Below are positions 10,938 through 20,865 of a stretch of DNA of 64,000 nucleotides, one piece after another (positions within the stretch are counted from its first letter, which is position 1; every line of letters begins with the position of its first letter). Below the pieces are notes generated by a model. That model searched no databases. It worked only from the letters and a program-made list of their open reading frames with translations, and was not told the DNA's origin. The position numbers and the translations under genes are program-made. Source of the stretch: Nematopogon swammerdamellus (Eukaryota; Arthropoda; Insecta; Lepidoptera; Adelidae); assembly GCA_946902875.1 (NCBI GenBank), contig OX336338.1:6811971-6875970 (forward strand), given 5' to 3'.

Positions 10938-11540
10938 CTATCAGAGTATCTATCTTCCCACGGTGTAACGCTTCGGTCAAGTGATGATAATATCTTAGCC
11001 ATTTCCACTCATAAAACTGAATTTTACACAAACTCATTTTCTGTGCACGCAGCTCGGCTGTGGATCTACTACCTCGCTGTATACGGCACTGCAAGTCGCT
11101 TCCGTTATTCAAAAGTACTTAAGTTGTACTATCTCCGTCAGTGTGAAGTCATAGCTTAAAATCCGTTAATTCTGGATGAACAAGTATGCACTTATGTATA
11201 TATTTAGGTTTTATGTATTATATAAACTGTAATTCATATGTATTTAATTTAATTTATAAATAGTAATTTATACGTTTAATTAACTAGTACGTACTTATAT
11301 GTAGTGTATATTATAGTTTATCATAGTTATTTTCCTTATATTATATTTTACATTCCCACAATCAAGTCTTTCGCTACTACCTACTTATATCTCACAACAT
11401 ACGACTCTCAAACATCCAAAGGTTGACTCGGAGAAATCCCTGTAAGGGATAAGGTCGCCTTTGCCCCTCATGTAAATTACTTATCGTTTGTTTCCGTAAA
11501 ATGTTTTTTTTTTAGCAATAAAGTATTTCTATCTATCTAA
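10938..11540 (+). pseudogene. LINE 3' end: RT C-terminus plus 3' UTR and TCTA tail
   Basis: The frame to 11159 contains SEYLSSHGVTLRSSDDN and FSVHAARLW, then decays, followed by a degenerate YYL motif. I recognise this as the C-terminal tail of a Jockey/CR1-type reverse transcriptase. The 3' UTR ends in CAATAAAGTATTTCTATCTA, a polyadenylation-like signal plus a tetranucleotide tail. The same UTR occurs inverted at 44820-45080. The 5' part is absent. Confidence 0.75.
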
Positions 11541-11884
11541 TGTATTTCAAGCACGATAATTCAAAAACCCATTCATTTACATTCATCCTATATTAAGTAA
11601 GTAGCTTAGAACCTAATTTATCATCGTCGACTATAATGGTTAATGTCTTCACTTCATAGCAGGTATACCTATTATTCAGCTTGCCTCAAGAAAACTATCT
11701 TCCGAACACCTAGGATCATAAAACGAAGTGGAATATCGCACAAGAATAATGCGCGCACTCATTCGGCAGAAATGAAGATATCCGCTTCCGGCGAAGCGGA
11801 GCCTTCGACACGCGAACATAGAGCCTTCGACATGCCATGCACTTCTACGTCACAGACGACGTTCGGCTAGGTACATACATACAT

Positions 11885-12030
11885 AGTGTCACGCCTATTT
11901 CCCGGTGGGGTAGACAGAGACAACGGATCTCACAATAATATCGTGAGTACCGTGTGGGGCCGGTACTTTAAATGAATAGCCCCACTGCATCTCTCCCCGT
12001 GTATGTCGTAAAAGGCGACTAAGGGTATGA
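11885..12030 (-). mobile_element. Rep-L plus Rep-B segment, 5' half of a fusion
   Basis: CACGCCTATTTCCCGGTGGG is followed by the Rep-B end (GTGTGGGGCCGGTACTTT, then CCCCACTGCATCTC and TCGTAAAAGGCGACTAAGGG). Rep-B stops here and the sequence continues as SINE-A. Confidence 0.85.
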
Positions 12031-12270
12031 CTCCCTTCTTATATTACTAAGTGGTAGGGTATTACCCGCACGGGTTGAGACCACCGCACTGAATGGAAGG
12101 TCGGTCGAAACGACTATGTAAATAGTCTGTGTTTTCCGTCCAATTCAGTGTAGCCGACATGAAATGAAGGGAAACACTGACATGGCACCTAGTTCACCCG
12201 GTGTTATGGGCTGACATCGCGGATGTTGTAGGTGATGTAGCCAACCGTGTCAGTTTCCATAAAAAAAAAT
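12031..12270 (+). mobile_element. SINE-A 3' part fused to Rep-B
   Basis: It enters in the body at ATTACTAAGTGGTAGGGTAT and runs through the normal tail to CAGTTTCCATAAAAAAAA. The head is replaced by the Rep-B piece upstream. Confidence 0.9.
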
Positions 12271-12880
12271 CCGGAAATACAAACAATTACATGGAAGTAA
12301 CATTTTCATGGTCGTTTTACATAAATAATTACACAAAAATGAAAGGCTAATTATGATTATTTTTAAAATGAAATGCAAATATTCAGCATTAGTTCTGTTT
12401 CAACATAGTTTAAGTTCTTATCAAATTTACACAATTTTTCCTTCCTGATATATGGGATGCTTTAAATTAAACAGATTTTATTTATTTTGTTGTAAATATA
12501 TCTAATACCACCCATACTAACTTATTAAATATATTTGAAATAAGTATAAAATAATTCGCATTCGCGCATTTGGTATCGATGCTTTTCAAACCGATATAGT
12601 CGGTTGAGTTGAGCGTATGAAAATTGAAAATTCTATAATATGAACGCGAGATATTTTATATACGGCAATATGTTTGGTAGCGCTTCTGGGCGCGCTGCTT
12701 AGTGGGGCCGTGTGGAGCCAGCAAGCCTATTCCAAACATTGACGAGTGTAGCAGACGATGTAGCTATTAACCATGTCAGATTTCATAAAAAAACATGTTT
12801 TAACTTAGGTACTTATCTAGTTTACTCACGATAACAGGATCCGCATGACTATAGATAAATTGTCAAGTTTCAGAATAAGA
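12271..12880. other. AT-rich, no gene; SINE tail trace
   Basis: Near 12760-12800 a TAACCATGTCAGATTTCATA motif plus A-run resembles a decayed SINE-A tail. Nothing else is recognised. Confidence 0.4.
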
Positions 12881-12887
12881 TGTTTAT

Positions 12888-12958
12888 TGAACCCGTGTGG
12901 AGGCGGTACTTAAAAAGAATATCCCCACTGCATCTCTCCCCGTGCATGTCGCAGATAG
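12888..12958 (-). mobile_element. Rep-B terminal fragment
   Basis: GGCGGTACTTAAAAAGAATA followed by CCCCACTGCATCTCTCCCCG and TGCATGTCG match one end of Rep-B. Confidence 0.85.
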
Positions 12959-13155
12959 CTGAGCACACGTTTGGTCTTGTTATTTTTGCTACTGAAGGAG
13001 TCTTGTTTATTCATGTATGTGAACAAAAAAATCTTGATTCCTTTTTTTTTATTGAAACTGAAACGGTTAGCGTCATCACCTACTACATCCTTAACTAACT
13101 TCTTTCTTTCTTCGTTCTTCCTTCTTTTTTTCTTCTTTATTCCTTCTTTCTTATT

Positions 13156-13535
13156 AGGGTTCCGTATCCGGCACGGGACCCTATTACTAAGCCTACGCCG
13201 TCTATCTATCTGTCTGTTCGTCTGTCCGTCCGTCTGTCTGACCGAGGGCTGTATCTCTGGACCATAATAGGTAGCCCGTTGAAATTTTCACAGAACATGT
13301 GTTATTATGGCCGATATGACAACAAATAATAAAGATAAAAAAAGTAAAAAAATCACGGGGGTTCCCATTTAAGAAACAAAAAGTGTATGCGCGCTCGTTA
13401 TCTACCGAATAGAGTGTGAAGCGTTTTAACTAATCATGACATTAAGCATTTCATAACACACCATAGGTGGCGTGAGTGGCGCTGACCATGATATGGCGAT
13501 AAGGAACCCTCAGTGCGCGGGTTTGACTCGCACTT
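13156..13535 (-). mobile_element. Rep-C, near full length
   Basis: It runs from AGGGTTCCGTATCCGGCACG through a (GTCT/GTCC)n stretch and CATAATAGGTAGCCCGTTG to GGGTTTGACTCGCACTTG. The terminal TTCGACTCGC-like motif resembles a pol III B box, but I cannot fix the class. It is flanked on both sides by pyrimidine tracts (13100-13150 and 13530-13585). Confidence 0.85.
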
Positions 13536-13539
13536 GTCT

Positions 13540-14082
13540 TTCTTTCTTTTTCATTTCTACGTGTCTTCTTTCTTTCTTCTTTCAAAAGGCCGAGACAGAT
13601 CAACTGCTTAGCAGTGTTTTCCGGATTGACCCAATAGCGCACATTATAACTTAGGATGCGTTTACTTTGCTTCGCTTTCTGCGATGTTGTTGTGCACTGC
13701 TTGGAATGGGGCTCCAGGAGGAGGCGCAACGGGCATCTCCTGGGTATCGGCAACGTCTGACGCCGCTCCGACATCCGTATGTGATACACGTACTCAAGAC
13801 TCCCGGACCATGTTTCATTCAATAACACGCGTTTGCACGTCACATGCTCCACAAAGTTATGTGAGTGAGATATCCTTTTTTGCCGTAGCAGCTATATTAT
13901 ATATTTTGCGGATAATAAGATTCTTGTGATCTCGGAGGCAATGAGACGTGACTTAATATTGTGTGCATCTATTCGTACGACATACCGAGATCAATTCGAG
14001 GTCTGAATAATACTATTATGGTTTACGTAGGTATTATGTTTACAAATATTAATTGTATTGCGTAGGTATCCTTCCTTCCTTT
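13540..14082. other. No gene recognised
   Basis: Overlapping frames on both strands at 13450-13930 have no motif I can name. GC content rises at 13690-13810. Confidence 0.35.
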
Positions 14083-14295
14083 CCTTACCTTTAATAAAAT
14101 CCAACGTCTGCTTTCTGTATGTCTGTCTGTCCGCTTATAACTCGGGAACCACTGAACCGATTTTAATAAAAACAAATTCTACGGATAGCTTGACTCTTCC
14201 CATCAACTATAGGCTACTTACTATCACGCCAAATGGCTTATGAGGTTAGCAGTGAAGTGAAATATGAGAGCGGGCGGAGCCGCGGGCACAGCTAG
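14083..14295 (+). mobile_element. HLE-F copy 1
   Basis: It starts CCTTACCTTTAATAAAATCC and ends GCCGCGGGCACAGCTAG. A second copy at 57497-57714 is nearly identical. The GC-rich hairpin-like end followed by CTAG is the usual 3' end of lepidopteran Helitron-like elements. Confidence 0.75.
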
Positions 14296-14324
14296 TTATG
14301 TTTATAAATATTTATTGTATTAGA

Positions 14325-14690
14325 TTTTGCCCGCGGCTCGCGTGAAATTCGTATTTAAAAAGAAGAAAGTAAGTAAGCCCGCTACCGTACCTTTATTTCG
14401 GCGCGCGGAACAACTCGGTTTGTATGAGAGCCACATCTTAGCGTAACCGAAACTGAATTGTATTTAACCTATCTTGTGTCTCGTATAGGTAAATGTGTTT
14501 GTACTAAGTTTCATCAAATTCGGATGATCGGTTTAAGAGTTATGGAGGAGCATAGATACATAAATACAGAAAAGATTTCTAAAAATCATCAATTTAGTTT
14601 TAGTATCATACGTAGAGTTTACATACGCAGTATCTCATAAAACAAATTAAGTTACTCCATGACCATCCCTTACAAAATATTATTAATATT
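14325..14690 (-). mobile_element. HLE-G copy 1
   Basis: Minus-strand element whose 3' end is TTGCCCGCGGCTCGCGTGAA here on the plus strand. It contains CATCAAATTCGGATGATCGG and ends near ATGACCATCCCTTACA. The opposite-strand copy at 60050-60420 aligns over its length. Confidence 0.8.
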
Positions 14691-14709
14691 GATATTGATT
14701 GATTGATTG

Positions 14710-15053
14710 ATAAACATCCGTGATGTCAGCCCATAATACCGGGTGTACTAGGTGCCATGCCAGTGCTTCTCTTCATTTCATGTCGCTAGACCGAACTGGA
14801 CGAAAAACACGAACTATTTACATAGCCATTTTGATCGACGACGTTTCATTCAGTGCCGTGGTACCTACCAACGAGGGCGGGATAAACCCAACCACCTAGT
14901 AAGGTAAGAAGGAAAGGGACCTACAGTTTTACGAGGAATCCGAACCAGGGTCAGCCTCAAGCGGTCACCCATCCAAGTTCTGACCGCACTCAGGATTGCT
15001 TAACAACAGGGTACCGACCCCACCACTGAGCTACCGAGGCGAGGCTGACAAAG
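14710..15053 (-). mobile_element. SINE-A, nearly full length
   Basis: It runs from ATCCGTGATGTCAGCCCATA (tail side, final A-run lost) to GAGCTACCGAGGCGAGGCTG (head). The B-box region GGTTCGGATTCC and the 5S-like stretch are present; CCGTTGGAGG is partly deleted. Confidence 0.9.
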
Positions 15054-15730
15054 TACTACCTACTACGTAATAACGGCGCCCATGGACATTCGGTTTGCGG
15101 AGATTGCGAATGCCGAGCCGGCTTATTATGTGCCTATTTAAGCCCCTCTTAAAGAACCTGAGACTGTACTTTCAGTACATGGGCAGAGAGAGCATTTCAA
15201 AACATACACCGACTCTGTAGACGAAAGACCTACAGAATCGATTATGTCGCATCCGAAAAATATACCCAAAGAAAATGGTATAAAATTACCTCCTATATGA
15301 TGCTAATTTGATCGTTTTGCTTATTATTGAATATGATGCAGACCTGCATGAAAAAATTGCTGATCAAAAATATATTCTCACAAATAGTTAAAAGAAAGAA
15401 TGATCGACCTTCAGTACAAGGTATATGTATATTCGTCAATCCATTTTATATCGTCGAACACTGGGACAAACAATGTTTTCATGGCCCAATATGAGGACAT
15501 TAATGTTTTTTTTTAATCATTATTTACCATCGAACCTTTGAAAAAATGGTCTCAATAGGTCATCACAAAATTTTATAGGGCGGGGAGTCGCAACGTAACC
15601 AAATAATTATATGACGTAGCGTTCCCGTATCGTAAAAGCGTAAAGGCAAAAACATATGCACATTGAACATATTCGAAAAAAAAACAGACAAATAGTAAAT
15701 CATCTCTAAGAAAATAAGTAGATAACTAAG
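15054..15730. other. No gene; Rep-H trace at start
   Basis: GCGCCCATGGACATTCGG and GCGAATGCCGAGCCGGC at 15074-15126 match the Rep-H pieces at 19325-19380 and 56965-57020. The rest is AT-rich and unexplained. Confidence 0.45.
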
Positions 15731-16312
15731 GGCTAGGCCGAAGGCCGAGCTTTGTTGGCGTAAACGATATTATATGTTCTATTATATTATGTGTAAGATT
15801 TATCGTTTACCTGAACACAGCTCGGCCTTCGACCTCGCCCTTAGTTACTTACATTCATCGAGAAAGAATATTGCTTAAAGGCCTTCGGTCTTGCCTTTAG
15901 TTACTTACTTTCTTCGTGAAGGTTTATCGTCTTCCTGAACACAGCTCGGCCTTCGGCCTCGTTCATAATTACTTACTTTCCTCGAGAAGGTTTATCGTCT
16001 TCCAGAATAAACCTTGGCCTTCAGCCTCAATCTTAGTTACTTATATTTTCTTCAAGAAGGTGTATCCTTCTTCCTGAACGCAGCTCGGCTTTCGGCATTG
16101 CCCCCAGCTATTTAATTCTTCGAGAAGGTTTATCGTCTTTCTGAATGCAGCTCGGCCTTCGGCCTCGCTGTTTCGTTGCTTACTTTATTCGAGAAGGTTT
16201 ATTGTTTACCAGAACGAAGCTCTGCCTTTGGCCTCGCGCATAGTTGCTTACTTTCTTCATTTGAAATACGAATTTCATCCAAGCGAAGCAGCGGGCAATA
16301 TCTAGCATATCC
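15731..16312 (+). mobile_element. HLE with internal 68-70 bp minisatellite, copy 1
   Basis: About seven units share GAAGGTTTATCGTCTTCC, CTGAACACAGCTCGG and the palindrome GGCCTTCGGCC; the GGTTTAT landmark recurs at 15921, 15989, 16059, 16127 and 16196. The first unit is also present inverted (AGGCCGAAGGCCGAGC near 15735). The right end, CGAAGCAGCGGGCAATATCTAG, is a decayed Helitron-like terminus. Confidence 0.8.
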
Positions 16313-16319
16313 TAAAAAT

Positions 16320-16860
16320 AATTCTCCGAAAAAATGTGTAACTTATGAAAATACTTCAACATTAAATTGGAAAATAGCACACGACAGAATGGCTAAAGAA
16401 TTTCTCGAGCTCCACTAGACATAATGTATCCTGTAGGAAGTCAGTTAAAAACGATGTCCAATTTATTGTGTGTCCATATTTGGAGCAGATAAGGAGGAAA
16501 ATGTCTCGCTCTCTTTTAATCCGGTATTTGGAAATGTACCAAGTATGCTCCAGTGGACAAGTGCATTACCACTCCATGAAACATTTCATTAAGTAAATGG
16601 CGAACTCTTTTAGGTGGTCTTGGAATGCGGTGACTGTTAAAAATGTTGCACATAAACTGAACGCAGTCACACTGTAGTAGTTCGTAAATATTATATTAAA
16701 TTATATTTACTTTAGTTTCAGCCTTTGATGTCAGCCAGAGTTGGGAAGTCTAAAAGTGTATAATAATTGACAGCAAGTAAAATTCAGTACTAGAATTTTA
16801 TTCAGTCACTATGTGCTACATGTCTGTGCAAACATTAACCTCATGTTTTGTCTCCGTCGT
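16320..16860. other. No gene seen
   Basis: Only short frames. No recognisable repeat. Confidence 0.4.
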
Positions 16861-16863
16861 TTT

Positions 16864-17250
16864 GTCAGCCTCGATAGCTCAGTGGTGCAGACAGTCAACT
16901 GTCGCTATTGAATGTTAAGCAACGCTGGGTGCAGTCAGTACTTGGATGGGTAACCGCTGACCGTTGAAGGCTGACCGAGGTTCGGATACCTCGTAAAACT
17001 GTAGGTCCCTTCCCTCCTAATCTTACTTGGTGGTAGGGTTTAACCCGCCCGGGATAGTACCACCGCACTGAATGAAACGTCGGTCGAAACGGCAATGTAA
17101 ATAGTTTGTGTTTTCCGACCAGTTCAGTGTAGCCGGCACGATCAAAGGGGAAGCACTGACATGGCACCTAGTTCATCCGGTGTTATGGGCTGACATCACG
17201 GACGTTGTAGGTGATGTAGCCAACCGTGTCAGTTTCCATAAAAAAAAGTT
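16864..17250 (+). mobile_element. SINE-A, full length reference copy
   Basis: The head has a tRNA-type A box (TAGCTCAGTGG, 16875-16885) and B box (GGTTCGGATACC, 16979-16990). Between them lies a 45-nt 5S-rRNA-like segment (16914-16958) containing GTTAAGCAAC and GTCAGTACTTGGATGGGT. The T-arm stem around the B box (CGAGG/CCTCG) pairs perfectly although most copies have CGTGG/CCACG, so both sides changed together. The body contains TGTAGGTCCCTTCCCTCC and GTACCACCGCACTGAATG; the tail ends CAGTTTCCATAAAAAAAA. It is a non-autonomous pol III-type retroelement. Confidence 0.95.
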
Positions 17251-17252
17251 TA

Positions 17253-17690
17253 ATTAGATGTAGGTGGCTGCATTTGGGACACATACGAGTAGTTCCGCTT
17301 TGCACTTCGTAATTTAATTTGGTAATAATATCAGGTAGACAAATTTACTGTAGGAATTTGGATGTGTATGTAGGTAGACAATAGAAGTTGTCGTATCTAC
17401 CACCAGCAATTACTACTTATCGAATAGACGCTTTGTACATAGACGTGTAGGTACGTTTAGCGCAGTACGTGTTCGGAATGGCGGCAGCATTATCATTTAG
17501 GCGCTATTGGCGCTCGCAATTTACACTAAATAATGCCGCCAGCCCGTCGCGTTTGCTACTAACAATTGTGTACGTGCTTTCATTACAGAGAGGAAATACA
17601 CGGCTGTGTTCTCTACAATAGTTGAGAATTTATCGTCTCGGATTTGAAGGAACGAGAATTTGTCCTGGATGTGAATAATGCAAGCGAGCG
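17253..17690. other. No gene seen
   Basis: Mixed-composition stretch with no recognisable frame or repeat. Confidence 0.4.
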
Positions 17691-17925
17691 GCGCGCGGAA
17701 TTAGTAGAAACGGGAAGGGGTGACGTAAATATTGCTGTGCGGTATCCGGGCCGCCCGCGCCTCAGCAACGCCGCCGCACCGCCTCCGCTGCACTCGGAAG
17801 ACGCCCTGCGGTCACATCGAGGCAAGGGGCGCGTGGGGCGGGCGCCTCGTCGACGACGACGTGGCGGAGGCGGACGCAGCGTGGACGATGCAGCGCCGCC
17901 GGCGGCGGAGGCACTTCAAGCTAAA
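17690..17925. other. GC-rich, CpG-rich patch
   Basis: Contrasts sharply with AT-rich surroundings; runs of GCCGCCG and GGCGGCGGAGG. Long frames exist on both strands, as expected from stop-poor GC sequence, with no recognisable protein. It may be a promoter or leader region. Confidence 0.45.
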
Positions 17926-18193
17926 TTCATTGGTGACATCTCGAAACGCCACTCTGTACCGTTCCGTTCCATTTCATTTGGAAGTTTAAAATCGGCTTAC
18001 ACGGTGCAGCTGCTCGCTCATGTAGGTAGAGGCGGACTTGTACAACGATAGTGTACTCTGCACCGACGTACGTACCCGCCACTAAAATTGATTTAGAAAA
18101 TACCTAAACAAGCAAATTGTCCGTTAGTGCAAACAGACGAAAGGTTTGAAATGTTCGAATGGTTAATCTTTTGCAAATCTAATTCAATATTAA

Positions 18194-18460
18194 AATAGAA
18201 TAGAATAGAATAGAATAGAATAGAACAGAATAGAATAGAATAGAATAGAATAGAATAGAATAGAATAGAATAGAATAGAATAGAATAGAATAGAATAGAA
18301 TAGAATAGAATAGAATAGAATAGAATAGAATAGAATAGAATAGAATAGAATGGAATAGAATAGAATAGAATAGAATAGAATAGAATAGAATAGAATAGAA
18401 TAGAATAGAATAGAATAGAATAGAATAGAATAGAATAGAATAGAATAGAATAGAATAGAA
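18194..18460. repeat. (TAGAA)n microsatellite, about 53 units
   Basis: Perfect 5-bp repeat with only two base changes (CAGAA near 18226 and TGGAA near 18351). The apparent long minus-strand frame of FYSIL repeats is produced by the microsatellite. Confidence 0.98.
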
Positions 18461-18545
18461 ATTCTTTATTACACACACAAACACTAACAAAGATACAGAA
18501 GACAGAAGATAACTTAAAGAAGAGCAATAGAAATTTACAATACTT
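18461..18545 (-). mobile_element. LINE 3' tail adjoining the microsatellite
   Basis: Read on the minus strand, GTGTGTGTAATAAAGAATTT runs directly into (TTCTA)n. This is the arrangement of a non-LTR 3' UTR ending in a polyadenylation-like signal and short repeats. Confidence 0.5.
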
Positions 18546-18559
18546 CACGCATAATATTG

Positions 18560-18640
18560 CTACCTTCCGGATATCCGGAGGCCAGATAACCGACTATCCG
18601 GTCAAAGTTTAGGCCGGATGCGGTATCCTGCCATATGCTA
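18560..18640. repeat. Palindromic TATCCGG-rich stretch
   Basis: Contains CCGGATATCCGG and further ATCCGG/CCGGAT motifs close together. It could be a remnant of a small palindromic element. Confidence 0.4.
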
Positions 18641-18854
18641 TGTATTAATATTTATTTCGAATATTAATTTTCCATGTTTGAACATTACGAAATTCAGTAT
18701 TTCTCCTGGGAAATTGACCTTGACCTTGTGATTCAGCTGAACACCTTGCTAACTCGCACGGAAGGTTTATTCTGTCGAAATGATATTGCAAAAGTTGTTT
18801 CAATTACAATTTATTGGAATGGAGACTTTATCTATTGCCTCGATTAGTAGTAAA

Positions 18855-18965
18855 TGTAGCAACGAGGACGACGAGACGGCGCGGCGGAGCGGTGCGGCGC
18901 GGGGAGACTGAGCGGCGAAGGGGAGGTGGTCGCGGGGTGCGACGGGGGTGGCAGATCGGATGTGA
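18855..18965. other. G-rich, CpG-rich patch
   Basis: Dense GCGGCG, GGGGAG and GCGACGGGGG. No convincing exon. Confidence 0.5.
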
Positions 18966-19244
18966 GAAGCAAGTTTCCCGATGGAGACAAAAGCCCATTG
19001 TGGTGGACGCGCCGCAGTCAGCATAGGATCAAAACTTTTCTTCTTGTGTTTTCCTTCGCCTTTATTATTTTCCGCTTACTTTTTGCTGCGGCCAACATTT
19101 TACCAACTCTTTTCTCTTAATGCTTTTACTAGTTTTAAATGCGTTTTTAATGGATTTGATATTTAAGCGGAGCGAATTCGCATTGATTTAAACTTGGCGA
19201 CCTTGTCCTTCACCTTGACCCGTAAGTACTACGTTATCTGTTGG

Positions 19245-19385
19245 GGTGCGTCTTTTTTTATTTTTTTTTTATTTTATGGATAGCGCGACATGTAGCATCG
19301 TTTCACCTACAAGTAGGTGTCTAACGATGCCCATGGATATTCTGTGATGCACGGGGATTGGGAATGCCATGCCGGCCTGAGGAGC
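19245..19385 (-). mobile_element. Rep-H copy
   Basis: A T-run, then GATAGCGCGACATGT, ACCTACAAGTAGGTGTCTAA and GATGCCCATGGATATTC: the inverse of the fragment at 8262-8349, extended to CATGCCGGCC. Confidence 0.7.
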
Positions 19386-19706
19386 TTTTTCACTTACCTA
19401 ACTTCTTCCTTTACTGTCATGTTATAAAATCATGTTCGCTTATGCTACATAATGCAATTTTTGTAAGAATAATTTTCTTATAGGCTATCTGGACAGATTT
19501 TTTCGGTTTATAGAATCTCATTGATCTCATTGGTGCATTCGCTTCCAGAGATACATTAATAAAAGTTGCGGTTAAAACAGTATAAATACTAATAATACTT
19601 ATAAACTTTTTAAGATAATAAATAAACTAAACTTAAAAGTACAATAGACAAAGCTAATCTTATATATTGGTAAAACAATCGGACAGACACTTAAAATGTA
19701 AAATCC

Positions 19707-20020
19707 TTCCAAAAAGAAGGAGGTTCTCAATTCGTCTGTTTTTTTTTTGTGTGTGTATGTTACTCGATTTCTCCGCCAATTCTCAACCGATTTTATTAAT
19801 TCTTTTATCATGAGTAGGGTATATGTCAGAGTTGGTGCTATCATAAATTTCATGAAAGAATACCACCCCTAAGGATAGAAAATTGAGGGATGAACACTTT
19901 CACACTAAGGAATCTTTCAATCACCCACTTCCCGTCAACCGATTTTAATATCATGTGAATAAAAAAACTGTTTAAAAAATATCGAACCGACTTCAACCCC
20001 TAAAAAGTATTAAATAATTT
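19707..20020 (+). mobile_element. Rep-M copy
   Basis: Starts CTTCCAAAAAGAAGGAGG then TTCTCAATTCGTCTG, followed by CTCGATTTCTCCGCC. Inverted relative to the copy at 455-680. Confidence 0.6.
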
Positions 20021-20042
20021 TGATCTTGAGTAGAAGGCGGAA

Positions 20043-20252
20043 TAACCCAATTTTTTTAACTGTGCACGTCGAGCTGTCAAAGTCTTTAGGTTCTCAGCAC
20101 TGAATGCACCCCCCCCCTCGCCCCCCCCCCCCGCCCCCCGCTTACTTCCTCACCTCTCCGCCTCCTCAGGTGAAGGAAGCGGGGGGTGAATTCAGTGCTG
20201 AGAACCTAACGACTTTGACAGCTCGAAGTGCACAGTTAATAAAATTGGGTTA
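20043..20252. mobile_element. Fold-back MITE with C-run in the loop
   Basis: Arms of about 63 bp: 20043-20106 (starting TAACCCAATT, containing GAGCTGTCAAAGTC and AGGTTCTCAGCACTGAAT) and its complement at 20190-20252. The loop begins with runs of C (20108-20141) and ends with GGGGGG. Ends next to TA suggest a TA target site. Confidence 0.8.
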
Positions 20253-20444
20253 TACAAAAGCACACCTGAAAATTTATGGATGGACCCGTACACATATTCC
20301 CGTAAAAACAGTGCATAAAACAACACGCTGAAAGGACTCGAACCTTGAACTTCTCTAACAAAATAAAAATGTAGGTGGTGTTGTGTAAAATCAAAATCTA
20401 TATCGTCTAATATAATCTACTTAAATCGAAATGACTACAATACG

Positions 20445-20580
20445 TTCGTGTTTTTCGTCCAGTTCAGTATAGACAGTACGACCAACGGGAAGCCTTGACA
20501 TGTCACCTAATTCTCTAAGTCGTGATGAGCTGAAATAACCATGTAACGACATGTAGCCAACCATGTCAGATTCCATAAAA
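20445..20580 (+). mobile_element. SINE-A tail fragment, diverged
   Basis: Starts at TTTTTCGTCCAGTTCAGTAT and ends ACCATGTCAGATTCCATAAA. Confidence 0.8.
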
Positions 20581-20639
20581 ACATTTACAGTAGAGATCCC
20601 ACCCAGGCCTTCGCAATCACTGGTCACCTGTATGTTTAT

Positions 20640-20864
20640 ATAGCCGTTTAGACCGACGTTGCTTCATTCAGTGCGGTGGTATCAACCCGGCGGCATAAAC
20701 CTTACCACCTAGTAAGGTAACAAGGGAAGGAACCTACAGTTTTACGTAGAATCCGAACTACAGTCAGCCTCCAACGGTCGAGCGGTCACCCAAGTACTGA
20801 CCGCGCCCAGGTGTGCTTTTAACAACAGTCGACCGACCGCACCACTGAGCTACCGAGGCTGACA
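20640..20864 (-). mobile_element. SINE-A head and body
   Basis: From AGCCGTTTAGACCGACG to GAGCTACCGAGGCTGACA. The 5S-like segment lacks the TGGATGG motif on this copy (CGGTCACCCAAGTACTGACC). Confidence 0.9.
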
Positions 20865-20865
20865 T

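Noticed and set aside
13450..13852. 133-codon minus-strand gene
   Set aside because: Its lower part is Rep-C plus pyrimidine tract and the rest has no recognisable motif.
16914..16958. 5S rRNA gene
   Set aside because: Only about 45 nt of 5S-like sequence, recurring in every SINE-A copy and embedded between tRNA-type boxes. It is part of the SINE head.
17644..18051. Protein-coding gene of about 135 codons
   Set aside because: Overlapping long frames on both strands arise from the stop-poor CpG-rich patch. No domain, splice signal or conserved motif is visible.
18093..18548. Long minus-strand frame rich in FYSIL repeats
   Set aside because: Translation of the (TAGAA)n microsatellite, open in several frames at once.
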